A stretch of DNA of 11,225 nucleotides, from NCBI GenBank assembly GCA_027011835.1, contig JALUZN010000134.1:1-11225 (forward strand), in the 5' to 3' direction. The notes beneath the pieces are model-generated. The model searched no databases and was not told the origin of the DNA. It saw nothing but the letters and a program-made list of their open reading frames with translations. Numbering within the stretch: position 1 is the first letter of the stretch; each line of letters opens with the position of its first letter. The stretch is from Draconibacterium sp. GTDB taxonomy: Bacteria; Bacteroidota; Bacteroidia; Bacteroidales; Prolixibacteraceae. A program made the translations under genes and the position numbers. Of this stretch, positions 1-7,561 are shown piece after piece.

Positions 1-314
1 GATAATAATAATTGGGTAAATATACGGGTATTCATAAAATGTAAACACAAACTTGTATTTCCACAACTTTTTAAATTGATGCACAATAATTCAATACTTC
101 GCTAATTTTTTTCTTGCAAAGCCGCAAAGTCGCAAAGGTCTGATTTCTCGCAAATTACGACAGCTGTCTCATGTCCTGTAATTCTCTATTTATGAGACAC
201 TTACAAAACATGTACTGAACCACTATAATTAGTACAGAACAAGAAACAGTATTTGGGGAAGAGAGGGGAACAATTGTGTATGATGTATAAAATTTAGATT
301 TTACGAAATTGTTG
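1..314. other. AT-rich intergenic stretch, no gene seen
   Basis: No believable coding region on either strand: the short open frames here have atypical composition, no family resemblance, and run through low-complexity AT-rich DNA. The only structure I can point to is the GCAAAG triplet listed separately. The upstream neighbour lies outside the window, so this may be its 3' flank. Confidence 0.6.
116..137 (+). repeat. Three GCAAAG units at 8-base spacing
   Basis: GCAAAG occurs at 116-121, 124-129 and 132-137, separated by CC and TC. A looser relative (CGCAAAT) follows near 149. Short arrays of this CGCAAAG kind are, from memory, common between genes in Bacteroidota; no function is known to me. 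The array lies ahead of the GC-rich element at 315-480. Confidence 0.5.
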
Positions 315-480
315 TAGCACGACGGCCAGGGATTGAAGCGGCATTTGTTGCAGGCGCGCCCGAGTGGTTGTTGCCAAACGGCTGCGACCGAAGGAAGCAC
401 ACGGATTGGTTACAACCACCGGAGTGCGACAAAACCAATAGAGCGGAAAGCCCGCCCGGGCCGCAAAAAAATGCAATAAC
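315..480. repeat. GC-rich, probably structured intergenic element
   Basis: A sharply GC-rich island between AT-rich flanks, without a credible gene. Pairing segments are visible: GCATTT (341-346) with AAATGC (469-474), which would close the whole element, and GTGGTTGT (364-371) with ACAACCAC (412-419). ATTGGTT near 405 can pair with AACCAAT near 434 as an alternative fold. The phrases AGGGATTGAAGCGGCAT and GAGCGGAAAGCCCG resemble dispersed intergenic elements I remember from Bacteroidota genomes; that is recollection, not a search result. Whether it is a REP-like repeat, a small RNA or an mRNA leader cannot be decided here. Confidence 0.45.
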
Positions 481-575
481 TATTAAGATTTATTTTTAAA
501 TTTTAACATTGTTTTTTTGCATCTTGCAAGAACTTAAAAACGATAAAATCGTTATTGTTTAAAACTAAAAAAAAC

Positions 576-1094
576 ATGATGAAAAAATTAATGATAGTTG
601 GAATTCTGTTGTTTGCATTTATGGCAACAGAGGCACAGGACACGAAGAAGATGAGCCGGAAAGAGCGAAAAGCGGCACGTGAGGCCAAATTAATTGAAGA
701 TACAAAAACGGCTCTCGAGAATAAGGATTTTATTTTTTCGGCCACGCAAATGTTGCCATCGGGAGCGCGTAGCAGGTCGCTCACATCGACTTATGATGTG
801 CGGGTAAAAAACGACACCATTATTTGCTACCTGCCGTATATGGGGACTGCGCACATGGCAACTTACGGGGGAGGTGAGTCGCCAATGGATTTTACACAAC
901 CGATTGAAGATTACCAATTTGAAAAGACAAAAAAAGGGTACGAAATTAAATTTAGCGTAAACAATAAAAACGACCGGTTAAACTTTTTCTTTCAAATTGC
1001 CAACAATGGCTCGAGTTCGCTGTCGGTAAACAGCACCAACCGCTCGTCGATTTCGTATATTGGCGACATTGAAAAACCTGAGGAGAAAAAATAG
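576..1094 (+). CDS. Exported DUF4251 family protein
   Basis: A 172-residue protein starting at the first of two tandem ATGs (576, 579); an in-frame TTG at 555 is less likely because the signal peptide begins with MMKK. Residues 1 to about 21 form a signal peptide ending near ATEAQ, so the product is probably periplasmic or outer-membrane associated. A basic, charged stretch (about 24-40, KKMSRKERKAAREAK) follows, then the DUF4251 domain with its typical block of D-T-I-x-x-Y-LPY-x-G and a glycine-rich YGGG, followed by a Y-x-F repeat pattern (about 75-170). DUF4251 proteins are Bacteroidota-specific with no established biochemical role. The leader contains a small hairpin (AACGAT/ATCGTT, 539-553). 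The gene runs convergently into sfsA with 8 bases between the ends. Confidence 0.85.
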   Translation: MMKKLMIVGILLFAFMATEAQDTKKMSRKERKAAREAKLIEDTKTALENKDFIFSATQMLPSGARSRSLTSTYDVRVKNDTIICYLPYMGTAHMATYGGGESPMDFTQPIEDYQFEKTKKGYEIKFSVNNKNDRLNFFFQIANNGSSSLSVNSTNRSSISYIGDIEKPEEKK

Positions 1095-1101
1095 CGCTAT
1101 T
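1090..1101. terminator. 12-base palindrome between convergent gene ends
   Basis: AATAGCGCTATT is a perfect palindrome that spans the stop codon of the DUF4251 gene and lies just before the end of sfsA on the other strand. It has A-rich sequence on its left and T-containing sequence on its right, so it could serve both strands, but the stem is short and there is no clean T-run. Weak candidate. Confidence 0.3.
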
Positions 1102-1102
1102 C

Positions 1103-1795
1103 TTATATCTCGAATGGGAGTTTTTTAACAAGCTCAATTTTATGAGGTGTAACTTTTGCCTGCATAGGAATTACCTCGACACCGGCGTTTACAGCCTGTT
1201 TTAATAGTTGGGCATATTGTGGGTCGATGTCTTTTGCAGGGGCAAAAACTTCCACATCTTCGCGCTGAATGATGTACAGCATTACGGCGCGCATTCCTTT
1301 TGCTTTTACCTCCATTAATGTGCGCAGGTGTTTTTGTCCGCGAGTGGTAACCGCATCGGGGAAAAGAGCGTAATGCCCCTCTTTTAGCGAAACATTTTTT
1401 ACTTCGATAAAACATTTTTCGGTTTCGTTTTCGGCAAAAACGTCGAACCGCGAATCGCCAAATTTAACCTCACGCTTTACAAATGTGTAGCCTGCCAGTT
1501 CGGGGATTGTTCCTGCAACCACCGCATCGAACGCAAGTTTGTTAGGATTTCCGGTGTTTATTCCCACCCAGCTACCGTTTATTTTAATCATTTCCCACGT
1601 AAATTTTGTTTTGCGTTTGGGGTCGTTAACCGGAGTTAAATAGACCTCGGCACCCTCTTCGAGACAACTTTTCATTGTTCCGGAGTTGGTGCAGTGCGCC
1701 GTAACTTCGGTATTGTCGTCCAACAGCACATCGGCTAAAAACCGTTTGTACCGTTTTATTAAACGGCCGTGAATTAATTTTTCGGGAAAATCCAT
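1103..1795 (-). CDS. sfsA: SfsA family DNA-binding/nuclease-like protein
   Basis: A 230-residue protein, the usual length of SfsA (sugar fermentation stimulation protein homologue). Family blocks are clear: the N-terminal RY-K-RFLADV (15-23), H-C-NSG-M (34-41), W-VGINT-NPN (76-85), the C-terminal SRFD (115-118) with IEVKNVSL (130-137), and FPDA-TTRGQKHL (145-157). The N-terminal part is OB-fold-like. The C-terminal part carries a PD-(D/E)XK-like set of acidic and basic residues (D118, E131, K133). In E. coli SfsA was linked to maltose metabolism gene expression and binds DNA, but its exact activity remains uncertain, so the name says little about its role here. The start is the ATG next to a good promoter (1815-1846), 111 bases from the divergent mutS2. 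Confidence 0.93.
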   Translation of the reverse strand: MDFPEKLIHGRLIKRYKRFLADVLLDDNTEVTAHCTNSGTMKSCLEEGAEVYLTPVNDPKRKTKFTWEMIKINGSWVGINTGNPNKLAFDAVVAGTIPELAGYTFVKREVKFGDSRFDVFAENETEKCFIEVKNVSLKEGHYALFPDAVTTRGQKHLRTLMEVKAKGMRAVMLYIIQREDVEVFAPAKDIDPQYAQLLKQAVNAGVEVIPMQAKVTPHKIELVKKLPFEI

Positions 1796-1814
1796 ATCTG
1801 TTTTTGTTTAGGCT

Positions 1815-1846
1815 CAAATGTATTTAAATCTGCCCCTTGTACAAAA
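1815..1846 (-). promoter_or_regulatory. Bacteroidota-type promoter for sfsA
   Basis: On the minus strand, TACATTTG (1822-1815) matches the Bacteroidota -7 box TAnnTTTG exactly. A TTTTG (1846-1842) sits 19 bases upstream, as expected for the -33 box. The box ends 19 bases before the sfsA ATG, implying a very short leader. It lies within the 111-base sfsA/mutS2 divergent spacer. Confidence 0.7.
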
Positions 1847-1877
1847 CGAAAAACCTATTAAAATCCAACTTTCTTTC

Positions 1878-1885
1878 TATTTTTG
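1878..1885 (+). promoter_or_regulatory. Candidate -7 box for mutS2
   Basis: TATTTTTG fits TAnnTTTG and ends 21 bases before the mutS2 ATG, a spacing like that of the divergent sfsA promoter. I do not see a convincing TTG box at the expected distance upstream, so confidence is limited. Confidence 0.4.
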
Positions 1886-1906
1886 TGCTGAATTTTAAAT
1901 ACGACA

Positions 1907-4402
1907 ATGCAAAACATCTATCCCGGGAATTTTGAGGTAAAAATTGGTTTCGACCGCATTCGCGAAATGTTGCACAGCAAATGTTTAAGCGCGATGGGAA
2001 ACGAGTGGGTTGACGAGATGCAGTTTCAAACCCGCTTTGGTGTTATTACCAACCAGTTGGGTGAGGTGTCGGAGTTTTGTCGTATTGTTCGTGAGTTCGA
2101 CAGTTTTCCCGCCAGTCATTATTACGATTTACGCGGCGCACTTCAAAAAATTAAAATTGAAGGTCGATTTTTAGAGCCTACCGAACTTTTCGATTTAAAA
2201 CGTTCGCTGGAGTCGGTGCGTGCCATTGTAACTTTTTTTAATAAGCACGAGGAGGAGATTTTCCCGCTGTTAAAACGGAAAACCGCGCAAGTTCAGGTGT
2301 TTCCGTACATTTACGACCGCATTGATACCATCATCAATAAATTTGGAAAAATTCGTGATAACGCTACGCCGGAGCTGGCACAAATTCGCCGCAATATTTT
2401 ATCACGACAGTCGAATATGTCGCGGCGGCTGCACGCCATTTTAAAACAGGCGCAAAAAGACGGGCTGGTTGAAGACGATGCAACGGTTAGTATTCGCGAC
2501 GGGCGCGCGGTAATTCCGATAAATGCAGGAAACAAACGAAAACTGAAAGGGATTATTTACGACGAATCGTCGACCGGAAAAACTTCGTACATCGAGCCCA
2601 ACGAAATTGTTGAGATGAACAACGAAATCCGCGAGCTGGAATATGCCGAGCGACGCGAAATTGTATTGATTCTCACCAATTTTTCGAATAGTATTCGCCC
2701 CTACCTCGAAGACCTTTTTTATTCGTATGATTTTTTGGGAGAGATCGATTTTATAAGGGCAAAAGCGTTGCTGGCCGTTGAGTTTAACGCCATTGCCCCC
2801 GAAATAATAAACGAGCCGTTTATCGACTGGCAGCGGGCGGTTCATCCACTTTTAATGCAGTCGCTTAAAAAGGAGAAGCGTAAAATTGTTCCGCTAAATA
2901 TTTGGCTTAACTCCGAAAAACATATTTTACTGATATCAGGGCCCAATGCGGGAGGTAAATCGGTCTGTTTGAAAACGGTAGGACTGCTGCAATATATGTT
3001 GCAGTCGGGGCTGTTAATTCCGGTAAGCGAAGCAAGCAAAGCCGGCATCTTCGAACGCCTTTTTATCGACATTGGCGACGAGCAGTCGTTGGAAAACGAC
3101 CTGAGCACCTACAGTTCGCATTTAATGAATATGAAACATTTCGTTAAAAACAGCAACGAAAAAACACTAGTTCTTATCGATGAGTTTGGAACGGGAACGG
3201 AGCCAATGTTGGGCGGTGCCATTGCCGAATCGATACTTGACAAGTTGAATAAACTGCATACTTTTGGCGTAATTACCACGCACTACACCAACCTGAAACA
3301 TTTTGCGTCGTCGGCCGATGGAATTGCAAACGGTGCTATGTTGTACGATTCGCAACATATGAATCCGCTTTTTCAACTTGAAATTGGAAAACCGGGCAGT
3401 TCGTTTGCGTTCGAGATTGCACGAAAAATTGGCCTGCCCGAAGATATTCTCGATATGGCAACCGATAAAATTGGAAAAGACCACATCGATTTCGACCGAA
3501 ATTTGCGGCAGATAAACCGCGACAAACGGTACTGGGAAACCAAGAGGCAAAAAATAAGAAAGGTTGAAAAAATTCTGGACAGCACAGCCGAAGATTACGA
3601 AACAGAGCTAAAGAAAATTCAGAAAGAACGGAAAGAGATTCTAAAAAAAGCAAAAGAGGAGGCCGATGCACTTTTAAAAGGGGTGAACAAACGGATTGAA
3701 AACACCATTCACGAAATAAAAAAAGCGCAAGCCGAAAAAGAAAAAACCAGGCAGGCACGCGAAAATATAATTGACTTAAAAAAAGAGGTCGACAGAAAAA
3801 CTACCGGCGACGATAAAAAGATTTCGCACAAACTAAAAAAATTACGCGAACGCGAAGAACGGCGCGAGAAACATCGTCCCGAAGAGTATAAAAAATCACC
3901 GGTTCGGCAAGAGACAGTTGAGCAAAAAACCGAGCTTGCAAAAGGCGATAAGGTACGTATTAAAGGGCAACAAGCAATTGGCGACGTAATTGAAATAAAC
4001 AGTAAAAACGTGGTTGTGGCTTTTGGACAACTGATGACAACTGTTTCGCGAAAAGAAATTGAGCGACTGAGTAACAACGAAGCAAAAAAACTGAAAAATA
4101 AACGCACGGCAAAACCGTCGGTACTCTCAGCAAACTTTTCGGAGCGACGATTGACGTTTAAGCCCGAAATAGATATTCGCGGTCAGCGGGTTGAGGAGGC
4201 AATCAGGAAAATACAGGAATTTATCGACGAAGCAATTATGTTTGAGGCAGCACAACTACGGATTTTGCACGGTAAAGGGAATGGGATTTTAAAACAGACT
4301 ATTCGCGACTACTTACGCTCGGAACCGATGGTAAAAAACTACAAAGACGAGCACGTAGATTTTGGTGGGGCGGGAATTACAGTGGTTAATCTGGCTATGT
4401 AA
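1907..4402 (+). CDS. mutS2: Endonuclease MutS2 (MutS-family ATPase with Smr domain)
   Basis: An 831-residue protein, slightly longer than the usual ~780-800. The N-terminal half (about 1-320) matches the MutS2 core and clamp region and lacks the mismatch-binding domain of MutS1. The ABC-type ATPase follows, with Walker A GPNAGGKS (345-352), the MutS signature ENDLSTYSSHL (about 395-405) and Walker B LVLIDE with D425/E426. Residues ~535-665 are a long, Lys/Glu-rich coiled coil. A KOW-like beta segment (about 675-720) precedes the C-terminal Smr nuclease domain, with DIRG (756-759) and HGKGNG (788-793). MutS2 proteins act on branched or recombination DNA and, in some bacteria, on collided ribosomes; which applies here is not visible. 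Nothing appears truncated. It is transcribed alone, divergent from sfsA. Confidence 0.96.
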   Translation: MQNIYPGNFEVKIGFDRIREMLHSKCLSAMGNEWVDEMQFQTRFGVITNQLGEVSEFCRIVREFDSFPASHYYDLRGALQKIKIEGRFLEPTELFDLKRSLESVRAIVTFFNKHEEEIFPLLKRKTAQVQVFPYIYDRIDTIINKFGKIRDNATPELAQIRRNILSRQSNMSRRLHAILKQAQKDGLVEDDATVSIRDGRAVIPINAGNKRKLKGIIYDESSTGKTSYIEPNEIVEMNNEIRELEYAERREIVLILTNFSNSIRPYLEDLFYSYDFLGEIDFIRAKALLAVEFNAIAPEIINEPFIDWQRAVHPLLMQSLKKEKRKIVPLNIWLNSEKHILLISGPNAGGKSVCLKTVGLLQYMLQSGLLIPVSEASKAGIFERLFIDIGDEQSLENDLSTYSSHLMNMKHFVKNSNEKTLVLIDEFGTGTEPMLGGAIAESILDKLNKLHTFGVITTHYTNLKHFASSADGIANGAMLYDSQHMNPLFQLEIGKPGSSFAFEIARKIGLPEDILDMATDKIGKDHIDFDRNLRQINRDKRYWETKRQKIRKVEKILDSTAEDYETELKKIQKERKEILKKAKEEADALLKGVNKRIENTIHEIKKAQAEKEKTRQARENIIDLKKEVDRKTTGDDKKISHKLKKLREREERREKHRPEEYKKSPVRQETVEQKTELAKGDKVRIKGQQAIGDVIEINSKNVVVAFGQLMTTVSRKEIERLSNNEAKKLKNKRTAKPSVLSANFSERRLTFKPEIDIRGQRVEEAIRKIQEFIDEAIMFEAAQLRILHGKGNGILKQTIRDYLRSEPMVKNYKDEHVDFGGAGITVVNLAM

Positions 4403-4881
4403 TTTTCATAACTTTACTTAGCGAGAACCTCACTTGGAGTGAGACGCTCGCAGAGGAACAATTAACGGCTAAAGTCTGTTCCATTTGTCGGTTGGAATCA
4501 CCGCACTAAAGCACGGTGTAAAATTTGGGTACTTTTCACCACGAAATTATTGTGTGGTAGTATAATTAGGGTCTACTGAAAAACGGTTAAACACGTGTCG
4601 TACAGTCAGATATCCTATTTGATACTTTTAAAAGTGCAAGCTTTTGTCTTGTTATATTAAAAATGCTTGCATTTATTTACTCTATGTTTCGTATATTTTA
4701 ACAGCTCAGCTGCCCCTAATTAGAATAGACAATGGAAAAGGAAGAAATAACTTTCTTATCCGGATGTATATGGGATTCGAAAAGCTAAATGGATTTAGTA
4801 TATCGACTTTTAGTTTTTTACTGTGTAATCGAAAATATTTTGCAATACTCTTCGTTAAAAAGAACAACTAATCAATTGATT
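4403..4881. other. Long intergenic stretch with inverted repeats, no gene
   Basis: No convincing gene: the one open frame on the plus strand (about 4644-4871) has no family resemblance and unusual composition. The left half carries the inverted-repeat cluster listed at 4421-4558. Further right, TGCAAGC (4635-4641) and GCTTGCA (4665-4671) form a 7-base inverted repeat with a 23-base loop. The rest is AT-rich and should contain the promoter of the lipoprotein gene at 4882, but I found no exact TAnnTTTG box; ATATTTTG near 4837 is a near miss. Confidence 0.6.
4421..4558. repeat. Cluster of four inverted repeats downstream of mutS2
   Basis: Four hairpins follow in series. The first is nested: GCGAG (4421-4425) with CTCGC (4447-4451), enclosing CTCAC (4429-4433) with GTGAG (4439-4443). 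The others are GGAACA (4455-4460) with TGTTCC (4477-4482), CACCG (4499-4503) with CGGTG (4514-4518), and ACCAC (4538-4542) with GTGGT (4554-4558). None is followed by a clear T-run, so a classic terminator is unlikely. The first begins 18 bases after the mutS2 stop. It may be a structured 3' end or a dispersed intergenic element. Confidence 0.5.
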
Positions 4882-5856
4882 ATGAAAAATGTTTTTTTGA
4901 TTATTTTTTGTACTACAATTGTTTTATCGTCGTGTAATAACGATGACGAAATTATGCCTGCCGGAATTAATTACAAACAGGAAATGCGCGATTTTGTAAT
5001 TGGCATCAGTAAATACTCGAAGTCGATTTCGCCTGGGTTCATTATCGTTCCGCAAAACGGGATTGAATTGGTTACAACTACCGGCGAAGCTGATGACCGG
5101 CCCCACAACGACTATTTAAATGCAATAGACGCCAACGGACAGGAAGACCTTTTTTACGGATACAACAGCGACAACTCTCCCACTCCCCCAACCGAAAATT
5201 TATACCTCCGGAAATTCCTCGATATTTCAAAAAATGCAGGAAATGCAATTCTGGTTACCGATTACTGCTCTACACCTGCAAAAATGGACGATTCATTTTC
5301 GAAAAACCAAAGCAACAACTACATTTCGTTTGCTGCTAACCACCGCGAACTGAATGTAATTCCCGATTATCCGAATCCAGTTTTTTCGGAAAACAACAAA
5401 CAGATAAAATCTATCTCCGAAGTTCAAAACTTTTTATACCTCATTAATCCTGAAAAATTTTCGACAAAAACAGAATTTATAAATGCGGTAACTGCTACCA
5501 ACTACGATTTGTTAATTATGGATCTGTTTTTTAACGACGGGACAACATTTACGAATACCGAAATAAACCAGCTAAAAAAGAAAAAGAACGGTGGCAGCAG
5601 GTTGGTTATTTCGTACATGTCGATTGGTGAGGCAGAAGATTACCGATACTACTGGAGCAATGACAAACCGGATTGGCTGGACAGAGAAAATCCTGAATGG
5701 GAAGGAAATTTTAAAGTAAAATACTGGAACAACGACTGGCAAAAAATTATTTACGGGAACGATGATTCATACTTAAAAAAAATTCTCGATGCCGGGTTCG
5801 ATGGCGTTTATCTCGATATTATCGATGCTTTCGAATATTATGAATCCCGACGTTAA
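4882..5856 (+). CDS. Lipoprotein, GH114/TM1410-like, permuted domain order
   Basis: A 324-residue protein. The ATG at 4882 is chosen because it gives a textbook lipoprotein signal: MKN, a hydrophobic core, and lipobox LSSC with Cys18; the longer frame from 4789 would bury it. The mature protein should be membrane-anchored on the periplasmic or outer face. C-terminal blocks YMSIGEAEDYR (245-255), W-x(3)-NP-WEGN-x-V-x-YW, and GFDGVYLDIIDAFEYY (305-320) are those of the (beta/alpha)8 GH114/TM1410 family, which includes endo-alpha-1,4-polygalactosaminidases. Blocks normally found after these (FIIVPQNG 53-60, EDLFYGY 88-94, ILVTDYC 123-129) come before them here, so the barrel appears circularly permuted. 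Likely catalytic acids: D214, E250, D312. Substrate is inferred only from the family. It precedes the GH28 gene on the same strand with a 112-base gap. Confidence 0.8.
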   Translation: MKNVFLIIFCTTIVLSSCNNDDEIMPAGINYKQEMRDFVIGISKYSKSISPGFIIVPQNGIELVTTTGEADDRPHNDYLNAIDANGQEDLFYGYNSDNSPTPPTENLYLRKFLDISKNAGNAILVTDYCSTPAKMDDSFSKNQSNNYISFAANHRELNVIPDYPNPVFSENNKQIKSISEVQNFLYLINPEKFSTKTEFINAVTATNYDLLIMDLFFNDGTTFTNTEINQLKKKKNGGSRLVISYMSIGEAEDYRYYWSNDKPDWLDRENPEWEGNFKVKYWNNDWQKIIYGNDDSYLKKILDAGFDGVYLDIIDAFEYYESRR

Positions 5857-5865
5857 TTCGGGATT
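5843..5865. repeat. AATCCCGA/TCGGGATT hairpin over a stop codon
   Basis: An 8-base perfect stem (5843-5850 with 5858-5865) encloses a 7-base loop that contains the TAA stop of the lipoprotein gene. TCCCGA/TCGGGA palindromes are, from memory, common at gene ends in Bacteroidota. There is no T-run after it, so it is at best a weak terminator or an mRNA 3'-end stabiliser. The last codons of the protein (ESRR) are encoded by its left arm. Confidence 0.55.
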
Positions 5866-5938
5866 AATTATAAAATGTCTTTCAAAACATTTTATAAAAC
5901 AAATGGTATAATTTCCTACATGTTCAAAACAAAATCAT

Positions 5939-5946
5939 TAGTTTTG
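5939..5946 (+). promoter_or_regulatory. Candidate -7 box for the GH28 gene
   Basis: TAGTTTTG fits TAnnTTTG and ends 22 bases before the ATG at 5969, like the spacing seen at sfsA. No clear TTG box is found about 19-21 bases upstream. It suggests that the GH28 gene can be transcribed independently of the lipoprotein gene. Confidence 0.4.
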
Positions 5947-5968
5947 TTCAAACTAAATCTTAAAAATT

Positions 5969-7561
5969 ATGACGGCCAAAACCAACAAAATCGGTTCTTC
6001 TTTTTATATCAAAAGAAATTTTTACATCGCATTTTTATCTGTTGTTCTTCTTTTGCAAACCCAAGTGGTGCAGTCTGCAAACAGAATTACGAAAGATGCG
6101 ACTGTAAACGAGATGCAAAAAAACGGGATTTATTCTATCACAGGTTTTGGGGCAATTGGCAACGGAACAACGCTCTGCACAAATGCCATTCAGTCGGCTA
6201 TTGATATGTGCACAAAAAACGGAGGAGGGAAGGTTATTTTTCCTCCCGGAACATATTTGTCGGGGACAATAATTCTAAAAAATAATGTTGAGTTGCATTT
6301 CGAGCATAACGCCACACTTCTTGCCAGCACAAAACACAAAGATTTTCCGCTTCAGCCACTCCCCAAATATCGTTCTCACAAAGATCAGCTTGGTGGATTT
6401 TATGCCTTAATTTATGCTGAAGGTGCAGAAAATATTGCACTCACAGGAAACGGGACAATAGATGGGCAAGGCAAACTTCAGATGCCTCGCGAGAATCCGA
6501 AAGCCGGAGATATTGATGGCCGGCCAAGAAACATCCTGCTAATTTCGTGTAAAAATATTCGTATTGAAGGGCTGCACCTTCGGAATTCCGGTGTTTGGAA
6601 TCAGCACTATTTAAACTGTGAAGATGTTATTATCGATAAAATTTCGGTCTATAACCACAGCAACCGAAACAACGACGGGATTGATATTGATGGTTGCCGC
6701 AGGGTTGTTCTTGCCAACAGCATTTTAGATTCGGATGACGATGGGATTACACTAAAAAGCACAGGCGCAGCAGCTTGCGAAGACATTGTAATTTCGAATT
6801 GTATAGTAAGCAGTTTTTGCAATGCGATAAAAGCAGGCACCGAATCGTCGGGTGGGTTCCGGAATATTTCAATTTCTAATTGCGTGGTAAAACCTTCGAA
6901 ATCGAAAGAAGAGCCAATATTTCACACACCAAAAATTGGTATTACAGGACTCTCGCTAATGATTGTTGACGGTGGCACTTTAGACGGAATTACAGTAAAT
7001 AATTTAACCATTAACGGAACAATGGCACCCATTTATATCCGATTGGGAAACCGCGCCCGGAAATACACAAAAGGCATCCCTGAACCCGCCGTAGGGAAAG
7101 TGAGGAATATTGCAATTAGTAACGTTGTTGCACACAATGCAGGAAGTTGGGGCTCGTCGATAACCGGAATTCCCGGATTTCCCGTCGAAAACATTTCGCT
7201 GAACAATATTCAGCTTTTCACCATCGGTGGAGTTAAACAAACAGACTTTAACACAACGGTAAAAGAGGATGAAAAAGGATACCCGCAACCGTCGGGTTGG
7301 GGAAACCTGCCTTCGTACGGACTTTATATTCGCCACGCAATAGGAGTTTCGGTAACCAATTTAATGCTTGGCACAGCTACTCCCGATTCGCGAGTACCAA
7401 TTGTTGCCGAAGATGTTACCGGTTTACAAATAAAAGATTGTCGGCTTTCAGAAGGAAATCCGGAACGGCCTTTTGTTACAGGGAAACAGATAAGACAATT
7501 TACCATTGAAAAACCACTTGGCTGGAGCGGAACAGATCTGTTTCTGTTTGACAAAAAGTAA
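5969..7561 (+). CDS. Exported GH28 polygalacturonase-like glycoside hydrolase
   Basis: A 530-residue protein with a basic N-terminus and a hydrophobic segment (about 18-36, ending near VVQSA), so it is exported. The rest is the GH28 right-handed beta-helix. GFGAIGNGTT (59-68) and GGGKVIFPPGTYLSG (85-99) are the usual entry turns; IDGQG (164-168), NNDGIDI (234-240) and DSDDDGI (254-260) supply the acidic catalytic cluster (D236, D257, D258). Where fungal and plant polygalacturonases have GHG, this protein has CNAIKAGTESSGGFRNI (from 284), so the classical His is missing. IYIRLGNR (355-362) may stand in for the RIK motif. This pattern is frequent in bacterial GH28 exo-acting enzymes as I recall them, so substrate could be polygalacturonate or rhamnogalacturonan. 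It is the last gene with TCG-rich serine use. Confidence 0.9.
   Translation: MTAKTNKIGSSFYIKRNFYIAFLSVVLLLQTQVVQSANRITKDATVNEMQKNGIYSITGFGAIGNGTTLCTNAIQSAIDMCTKNGGGKVIFPPGTYLSGTIILKNNVELHFEHNATLLASTKHKDFPLQPLPKYRSHKDQLGGFYALIYAEGAENIALTGNGTIDGQGKLQMPRENPKAGDIDGRPRNILLISCKNIRIEGLHLRNSGVWNQHYLNCEDVIIDKISVYNHSNRNNDGIDIDGCRRVVLANSILDSDDDGITLKSTGAAACEDIVISNCIVSSFCNAIKAGTESSGGFRNISISNCVVKPSKSKEEPIFHTPKIGITGLSLMIVDGGTLDGITVNNLTINGTMAPIYIRLGNRARKYTKGIPEPAVGKVRNIAISNVVAHNAGSWGSSITGIPGFPVENISLNNIQLFTIGGVKQTDFNTTVKEDEKGYPQPSGWGNLPSYGLYIRHAIGVSVTNLMLGTATPDSRVPIVAEDVTGLQIKDCRLSEGNPERPFVTGKQIRQFTIEKPLGWSGTDLFLFDKK

Noticed and set aside
116..137. CRISPR-like array
   Set aside because: The repeats are 6 bases with 2-base spacing, far too short for a CRISPR repeat-spacer structure, and no cas genes are present.
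155..476. Two overlapping minus-strand open frames of 60-81 codons
   Set aside because: They run through the AT-rich spacer and the GC-rich island, show no family resemblance or signal, and are explained better by non-coding structure.
4644..4871. 75-codon open frame on the plus strand before the lipoprotein gene
   Set aside because: No recognisable motif, atypical composition, and it overlaps the leader of a well-supported gene.
4789..4881. N-terminal extension of the GH114-like lipoprotein
   Set aside because: It would place 31 residues ahead of a clear lipoprotein signal peptide; the ATG at 4882 is a much better start.
5843..5865. Intrinsic terminator after the GH114-like gene
   Set aside because: The stem is good, but it overlaps the stop codon and lacks a T-run, so I list it only as a hairpin repeat.
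5875..6204. 109-codon frame overlapping the start of the GH28 gene
   Set aside because: It is an out-of-frame shadow; the GH28 frame carries the signal peptide and the family motifs.
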